Below are positions 59,049-64,000 of a stretch of DNA of 64,000 bases, piece after piece (the first letter of the stretch is position 1; every line of letters begins with the position of its first letter). The DNA lies in assembly GCA_965214235.1 (NCBI GenBank), contig CBDCBH010000002.1:620001-684000 (forward strand), in the 5' to 3' direction. Origin of the DNA: Ilyomonas sp965214235. Its GTDB lineage: Bacteria > Bacteroidota > Bacteroidia > Chitinophagales > Chitinophagaceae. Made by a program: the position numbers and the translations under genes. Below the pieces are notes generated by a model. That model saw only the letters and a program-made list of their open reading frames with translations, had not been told where the DNA came from and ran no database searches.

Positions 59049-61103
59049 ATGGAACATCAAATAACTACCGAAAAGCCTGAAATAATGACTGCAATGGATC
59101 ATTCAAAAATGAACCATAACAGCATGAAGCATGATGCTAATCCACCAATGGATATGGCTGGTCATAATCATCATGCCATGATGATCGCTGACTTTAAAAA
59201 GCGCTTTTATGCTGTGTTGATACTCACTATTCCTGTCATGTTATTATCACCCATGATACAAAAATTCATGGATGTCGACTGGCAATTTATGGGTTCATCT
59301 TATATTTTATTTGCTTTATCAACTGTAATATTTATTTACGGCGGAATGCCTTTTTTAAAAGGCATGGTAAGTGAGTTAAAAGTAAAGAATCCAGGTATGA
59401 TGACATTAATAGGTTTTGCTATTTCGGTAGCGTACATCTACAGTACAGCAACGGTTTTCGGTTTAAAGGGCATGGATTTTTTCTGGGAGCTGGCAACACT
59501 AATACTCATTATGCTTCTTGGGCATTGGATTGAAATGAAATCCATTGCAGGCGCTTCAAAAGAACTGGAGTTATTAGTGCAGTTAATGCCGTCTGATGCA
59601 CACATGGTAATGGATGAAAAAGTACATGATGTAAAAACAGATACGCTTAAAGAGAAGGATATTATTCTCGTAAAACCCGGTGAAAAAGTTGCTGCTGATG
59701 GCAGCATTTCAGAAGGCGAAAGTTACCTGAATGAATCTATGATGACCGGCGAATCGAAGCCCGTTAAAAAAATTAAAGGCGATAAAGTAATTGCAGGTGC
59801 TATCAATGGAAATGGTTCTATAAAAGTTACGGTATCACATGCTGCAAAAGATTCTTATCTCTCACAGGTAATCAAGTTGGTGGACGATGCGCAAAAGGCA
59901 AAATCTAAAACACAATTGCTGGCAGATACCGCAGCAAAATGGCTGACATTTATTGCATTGAGCGCTGGTATCGCTACATTTTTATATTGGTATGTAACCG
60001 GTCAGCCTTTAGACTTTGCAATGGCAAGAATGGTAACCGTAATTGTTATCTGTTGTCCGCATGCGTTAGGATTAGCAGTGCCGCTGGTGGTGGCAAAATC
60101 AACTTCATTGGCAGCAAAAAAGGGATTGCTTATTAAGAACAGAACTGAATTTGAAAATGCAAAAAAAATAACCACCATCGTATTTGATAAAACAGGTACG
60201 CTCACCATTGGAAAATTTGAAGTATCAAAAGTTGTATCACTTAAAAAAGAGTTGAATGAGAATGAAATCATTCGGCTTGCCTCTGCATTAGAACAAAAGT
60301 CAGAACACCCCATTGCAACGGGCATTCTGCAAAAAGCAAAAGACTTATCTATCAAAATTCCTACGGCTGAAAACTTTAATGCAATTACAGGGAAAGGCGT
60401 TGAAGCAACAGTAGAAGGTAAAAAAATATTAGTAATTAGTCCCGGTTATTTACAAGAAAAAAACATCGCTCTTCCGGCTGATTTTTCCACCAACGATACC
60501 GAAACAGTTGTATTTGTAATTATCAATAGTGAATTGGCAGGATACATCGCTTTGTCTGATAAAATACGACCGGAATCTGCAGGCGCCATTCAAACTTTGA
60601 AAGAGAATCATATTAAATCAATATTGCTTACCGGCGATAATAGTAAAGTGGCAAAAGCGGTAAGTAAAACGCTGGGCATGGATAGTTTTATTGCCGAAGT
60701 ATTGCCCGATCAGAAATTAAAAGAAATTAAAGAATTACAAAGCAAAGGTGAGTTCGTTGCCATGACCGGCGATGGTGTAAATGATGCGCCTGCTTTGGCA
60801 CAGGCAGACGTTGGAATTGCGGTGGGAAGCGGAAGTGACATCGCTGCGGAAACTGCCGGTATTGTGCTCGTAAACAGCAATCCGAAAGACATTGTAAGTC
60901 TCATCTTGTTTGGCAAAGCCACACATCGCAAAATGATTCAGAATTTGATTTGGGCAACCGGCTACAATGTAGTGGCATTGCCGCTTGCAGCCGGTGTGTT
61001 ATATCATTGGGGCATATTGTTGAGCCCTGCGGCCGGCGCTGCATTGATGGCAGTTAGCACTATCGTTGTCGCTATCAATGCAAGTATGTTGACAGTAAAA
61101 TAA
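59049..61103 (+). CDS. copB: CopB-like heavy-metal P1B-type ATPase
   Basis: 684 residues. His/Met-rich N terminus (GHNHHAMM, KMNHNSMKH) instead of CxxC domains, TGES in MMTGESKPV, metal motif CPH in ICCPHALGLAVPLV, phosphorylation DKTGTLT, SEHPIATG and MTGDGVNDAPALAQADVG. CPH and the His-rich tail are typical of CopB (Cu(II)/Ag) exporters. Complete. Driven by an AraC-type repeat promoter, so likely stress-induced rather than by a dedicated CueR/CopY. Confidence 0.94.
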   Translation: MEHQITTEKPEIMTAMDHSKMNHNSMKHDANPPMDMAGHNHHAMMIADFKKRFYAVLILTIPVMLLSPMIQKFMDVDWQFMGSSYILFALSTVIFIYGGMPFLKGMVSELKVKNPGMMTLIGFAISVAYIYSTATVFGLKGMDFFWELATLILIMLLGHWIEMKSIAGASKELELLVQLMPSDAHMVMDEKVHDVKTDTLKEKDIILVKPGEKVAADGSISEGESYLNESMMTGESKPVKKIKGDKVIAGAINGNGSIKVTVSHAAKDSYLSQVIKLVDDAQKAKSKTQLLADTAAKWLTFIALSAGIATFLYWYVTGQPLDFAMARMVTVIVICCPHALGLAVPLVVAKSTSLAAKKGLLIKNRTEFENAKKITTIVFDKTGTLTIGKFEVSKVVSLKKELNENEIIRLASALEQKSEHPIATGILQKAKDLSIKIPTAENFNAITGKGVEATVEGKKILVISPGYLQEKNIALPADFSTNDTETVVFVIINSELAGYIALSDKIRPESAGAIQTLKENHIKSILLTGDNSKVAKAVSKTLGMDSFIAEVLPDQKLKEIKELQSKGEFVAMTGDGVNDAPALAQADVGIAVGSGSDIAAETAGIVLVNSNPKDIVSLILFGKATHRKMIQNLIWATGYNVVALPLAAGVLYHWGILLSPAAGAALMAVSTIVVAINASMLTVK

Positions 61104-61143
61104 AAGAATGTTCAGAAAATAAAAAACAATTAAAACAAATATT

Positions 61144-63531
61144 ATGGACGCTGAAATTATGGACACTGAAGTGGAAACTTTATCACCATCACTATTACAA
61201 AAAATGAACGCCTACTGGCGCGCCGCAAATTATCTTTCTGTTGGTCAAATTTATCTGTACCACAATCCTTTACTGAAAGAGCCGCTAAAGCTCGATCATG
61301 TAAAACCATTGGTGGTGGGGCATTGGGGCACTACGCCGGGACAGAATTTTATCTATGTACATCTCAACCGGATGATCAAAAAGTACGATCTCGATATGTT
61401 TTATATCGCTGGTCCTGGTCATGGCGGACCTGCATTGGTAGGGAATGTTTACCTAGAAGGAACCTGGAGTGAAGTGTATCCAAACATCACACAGGATGAG
61501 GCAGGATTAAAAAAATTATTTACGCAGTTTTCATTTCCCGGCGGCATTTCAAGTCATGTTGCGCCCACAACACCGGGCTCTATACATGAAGGTGGCGAAT
61601 TGGGTTATTCTTTAAGTCATGCTTTTGGTGCAGCGTTCGATAATCCTGATTTGATTGTTGCCTGCATTGTTGGTGACGGCGAAGCAGAGACAGGTCCTTT
61701 AGCAACTTCATGGCAATCTAATAAATTGCTGAATCCAATTACAGATGGTGCTGTTCTTCCTATTCTTCACCTAAATGGTTATAAGATTAGTAATCCAACT
61801 ATCCTCGCAAGAATTGAAGATGATGAGCTTGAACAATTTTTCCGTGGTTGCGGATGGACGCCGCATTTTGTGGAAGGTGATGATCCGGGAAAAATGCACC
61901 AGTTAATGGCAACTGTACTGGAAGAAGTGATTGCAGAGATCCACCGGATACAAAGCAATGCAAGAAGTAACGATGATAATACGCGCCCACGCTGGCCAAT
62001 GATCGTTTTAAAATCACCCAAAGGATGGACTGGACCGCTGGTAGTGGATGGCTTACAGATAGAAGGCACCTTCCGGTCGCACCAGGTTCCGATATTGGTA
62101 GATGCTGAACATCCGGATCATGTTGCGCTTTTGGAGAGCTGGATGAAGAGTTATAAAGCGGAAGAATTATTTGATGAGAATGGAACTCTATTGCCTGAAT
62201 TAGCTGAACTCGCACCAAAGGGCAACAGGCGTATGGGTGCTAACCTGCATACAAATGGCGGTGTGCTTTTGAAAGATTTGCGCATGCCCGATTTTCATCA
62301 GCATGCTGTACATGTTCCTTCGCCCGGTGCCGTAACTGGACAAGACACAATGGTGCTTGGAGAGTTTTTAAGAGATGTTGCGAAGTTGAATAACGATGAA
62401 CATAATTTCCGTGTATTCGGTCCTGATGAAACATTGTCGAATTTGCTGGGAGCCATTTTTGAAACAACTAACCGCCAGTGGGATGACGCAACAGAACAGT
62501 ATGACGAATTTTTGGCACCTACGGGGCAAGTGGTTGACTCTATGCTCAGCGAGCATCAATGTGAAGGTTTCTTGGAAGGTTATTTATTAACCGGAAGACA
62601 TGGTTTGTTTAACAGTTATGAAGCTTTCATCCGCATTGTTGATTCTATGTTTAGTCAACATGCCAAGTGGCTGAAAGTAACGCTGGAACTGCCATGGAGA
62701 AGAAAGATCGCATCGCTTAACTACTTATTGGCATCACATGTTTGGCAGCAGGATCATAATGGATTTACACATCAGGATCCGGGCTTTCTCGATCATGTCA
62801 TTAATAAAAAAGCCGATGTGGTAAGAGTCTATCTCCCACCAGATGCCAACTGTTTGTTGTCTGTGTTTGATCATTGTTTGCGCAGCCGTCATTATGTGAA
62901 CGTTGTGGTTGCAGGTAAACATGCGTTGCCACAATGGCTTACCATGGATCAGGCTGTCATTCATTGCACGCAAGGCATCGGGATTTGGCAATGGGCAAGC
63001 AACGACCAGGGCTTTGAGCCTGATGTGGTAATGGCTTGCTGCGGCGATACGCCAACGCTTGAATTGCTGGCTGCTGTTTCTATTTTACGCGAACATTTAC
63101 CTGAATTAAAAATACGAGTTGTAAATGTGGTTGACTTAATGAAACTGCAATCAGCATCAGAACATCCGCATGGCTTAAGCGATGCAGATTATGATGCCAT
63201 CTTCACGAAAGATAAACATATCATCTTTAATTTTCATGGTTATCCATGGCTGGTTCATCGTCTCACTTATCGAAGATGTAACCGCAATCTTCATGTAAGA
63301 GGTTACAAAGAAGAAGGCACCATTACCACGCCGTTTGATCTGCGCGTGCAAAATGATATTGACCGCTTTCATTTGGTGATGGATGTGATCGACCGTTTGC
63401 CGCAATTGGGCAGCAAAGCCGATTACCTGAAGCAACAACTGAAAGATAAGCTGGTAGAACATAAGATTTATGTACATAAATATGGCAAAGACTTACCGGA
63501 GATTTTGAACTGGAAATGGAAAATCAATTGA
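61144..63531 (+). CDS. xfp: Phosphoketolase (xylulose 5-phosphate/fructose 6-phosphate)
   Basis: 795 residues. ThDP-binding VGDGEAETGPLATSWQSNK, family signatures GHGGPALVGNVYLEGTWSEV and SFPGGISSHVAPTTPGSIHE, plus SEHQCEGFLEGYLLTGRHG in the C-terminal part. Makes acetyl phosphate and erythrose 4- or glyceraldehyde 3-phosphate. Acetyl phosphate feeds AckA; triose phosphate feeds TpiA, which follows. Complete and unbroken. Confidence 0.96.
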   Translation: MDAEIMDTEVETLSPSLLQKMNAYWRAANYLSVGQIYLYHNPLLKEPLKLDHVKPLVVGHWGTTPGQNFIYVHLNRMIKKYDLDMFYIAGPGHGGPALVGNVYLEGTWSEVYPNITQDEAGLKKLFTQFSFPGGISSHVAPTTPGSIHEGGELGYSLSHAFGAAFDNPDLIVACIVGDGEAETGPLATSWQSNKLLNPITDGAVLPILHLNGYKISNPTILARIEDDELEQFFRGCGWTPHFVEGDDPGKMHQLMATVLEEVIAEIHRIQSNARSNDDNTRPRWPMIVLKSPKGWTGPLVVDGLQIEGTFRSHQVPILVDAEHPDHVALLESWMKSYKAEELFDENGTLLPELAELAPKGNRRMGANLHTNGGVLLKDLRMPDFHQHAVHVPSPGAVTGQDTMVLGEFLRDVAKLNNDEHNFRVFGPDETLSNLLGAIFETTNRQWDDATEQYDEFLAPTGQVVDSMLSEHQCEGFLEGYLLTGRHGLFNSYEAFIRIVDSMFSQHAKWLKVTLELPWRRKIASLNYLLASHVWQQDHNGFTHQDPGFLDHVINKKADVVRVYLPPDANCLLSVFDHCLRSRHYVNVVVAGKHALPQWLTMDQAVIHCTQGIGIWQWASNDQGFEPDVVMACCGDTPTLELLAAVSILREHLPELKIRVVNVVDLMKLQSASEHPHGLSDADYDAIFTKDKHIIFNFHGYPWLVHRLTYRRCNRNLHVRGYKEEGTITTPFDLRVQNDIDRFHLVMDVIDRLPQLGSKADYLKQQLKDKLVEHKIYVHKYGKDLPEILNWKWKIN

Positions 63532-63586
63532 AATGGAAAAAACATAGCATAATAGTAAGTAAACCTGAGATCTTTAATAATAAAAT

Positions 63587-64000
63587 ATGCGAAAGAAAGT
63601 AATTGCCGGAAACTGGAAAATGAATGAAGACTATTATGAAGGATTAAGTCTGTTCACCGAAGTTATCAACATTATAAACGATGAAGTGACTGGTGAACAG
63701 GAGATTATTGTTTGCTGCCCTTTTATCCATTTGCACCGCCTCACCGAATTATCAAAAAGTTATTCTAAAATTTCGGTCGGCGCACAAAATTTATACCAGG
63801 CAGAATACGGTGCATTCACAGGTGAAATATCTGCCGCAATGATCAAGTCAACTGGCGCTGAATATGTCATAGTAGGCCATTCAGAAAGAAGGAAATATTT
63901 TAATGAAACAGATAAAATCGTAGCTCAAAAAACGGACACAGCCTTAAGGAATTTATTAAAGCCAATCGTATGTTTCGGCGAAACAAAAAAAGAACGTGAA
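63587..64000 (+). CDS. tpiA: Triosephosphate isomerase, cut by the window end
   Basis: First 138 codons. AGNWKMN with catalytic Lys, GAQNLYQAEYGAFTGEISA, and VGHSERR with catalytic His; ends in CFGETKKERE before the Glu/flexible-loop region. Open at the right edge, the rest of the gene is outside. Isomerises DHAP and GAP from the phosphoketolase or glycolytic route. Whether it is the only tpiA in the genome is not known; a second copy in such clusters is common. Confidence 0.95.
   Translation, partial: MRKKVIAGNWKMNEDYYEGLSLFTEVINIINDEVTGEQEIIVCCPFIHLHRLTELSKSYSKISVGAQNLYQAEYGAFTGEISAAMIKSTGAEYVIVGHSERRKYFNETDKIVAQKTDTALRNLLKPIVCFGETKKERE

Noticed and set aside
1..64000. CRISPR arrays, tRNA and rRNA genes
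   Set aside because: I saw no regular spacer-repeat array, no cloverleaf with a T-loop, and no rRNA-like sequence; this was by eye only.

Overview
The window looks like a Bacteroidota chromosome, probably Chitinophagaceae or a near relative. The evidence is a Bacteroidetes-type conjugation module (TraE/TraF/TraG/TraI), a SusC/SusD pair, a DUF6520-type peptide, and poor Shine-Dalgarno sites at most genes. I call the lineage from protein families only; there is no rRNA or tRNA gene here.

Layout. (1) 1-5.6 kb, minus strand: part of a conjugative-element transfer operon that runs off the left edge. (2) 5.6-19.4 kb: cargo or accessory genes. These are a surface lipoprotein, a Crp/Fnr-like regulator, a two-component system whose two transcription units share a CGTAA-N2-TTACG operator, an AraC regulator, a MauE-like membrane protein with a small Cys-containing exported peptide, and a TlpA/SusD/SusC operon. 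(3) 19.4-28.2 kb: a low-GC, damaged region with an XRE regulator, a decayed IS3-family element, a frameshifted TIR gene, an AAA+ ATPase/subtilisin-like protease pair, a DUF3800 scrap and a Fic protein. It looks like a defence island, and it holds a suspicious cluster of single-base insertions. (4) 28.6-34.2 kb: a mobile DNA-damage cassette. A SRAP (YedK/HMCES-type) operon converges on a dnaE-dinB operon, and both promoters carry GCTAA-N5-TTAGC dyads. (5) 34.5-36.2 kb: a tyrosine recombinase, then the N-terminal scrap of a second integrase fused to a 5'-truncated short-chain dehydrogenase. This is probably the right edge of the mobile region.

(6) 36.2-64 kb, almost entirely plus strand: a stress and anaerobic-energy cluster. 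It holds DUF4396, an AraC regulator, cupins, a tandem universal stress protein, a slipin, a Zn-dependent dehydrogenase, PRC-barrel protein, PPK2, a complete N-type ATP synthase operon (atpD, then two inserted genes, then atpC-Q-R-B-E-F-A-G), glucan phosphorylase, HAD phosphatase, acetate kinase, CopB-like P-type ATPase, phosphoketolase and the start of tpiA. Together these suggest glycogen to hexose phosphate to acetyl phosphate (phosphoketolase) to ATP plus acetate (AckA), with an ion-translocating ATPase and polyphosphate metabolism. Four promoter regions in this cluster carry the same 21-bp-spaced direct repeat, TGTAACA-N14-TGTAACA, as expected for an AraC-family activator, and one such gene lies in the cluster.

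The most interesting items are the shared operators (AraC-type repeats, damage-box dyads, two-component dyads), the AAA+/subtilase module with its TIR neighbour, the interrupted N-ATPase operon with its tailed beta subunit, and the integrase-dehydrogenase junction.
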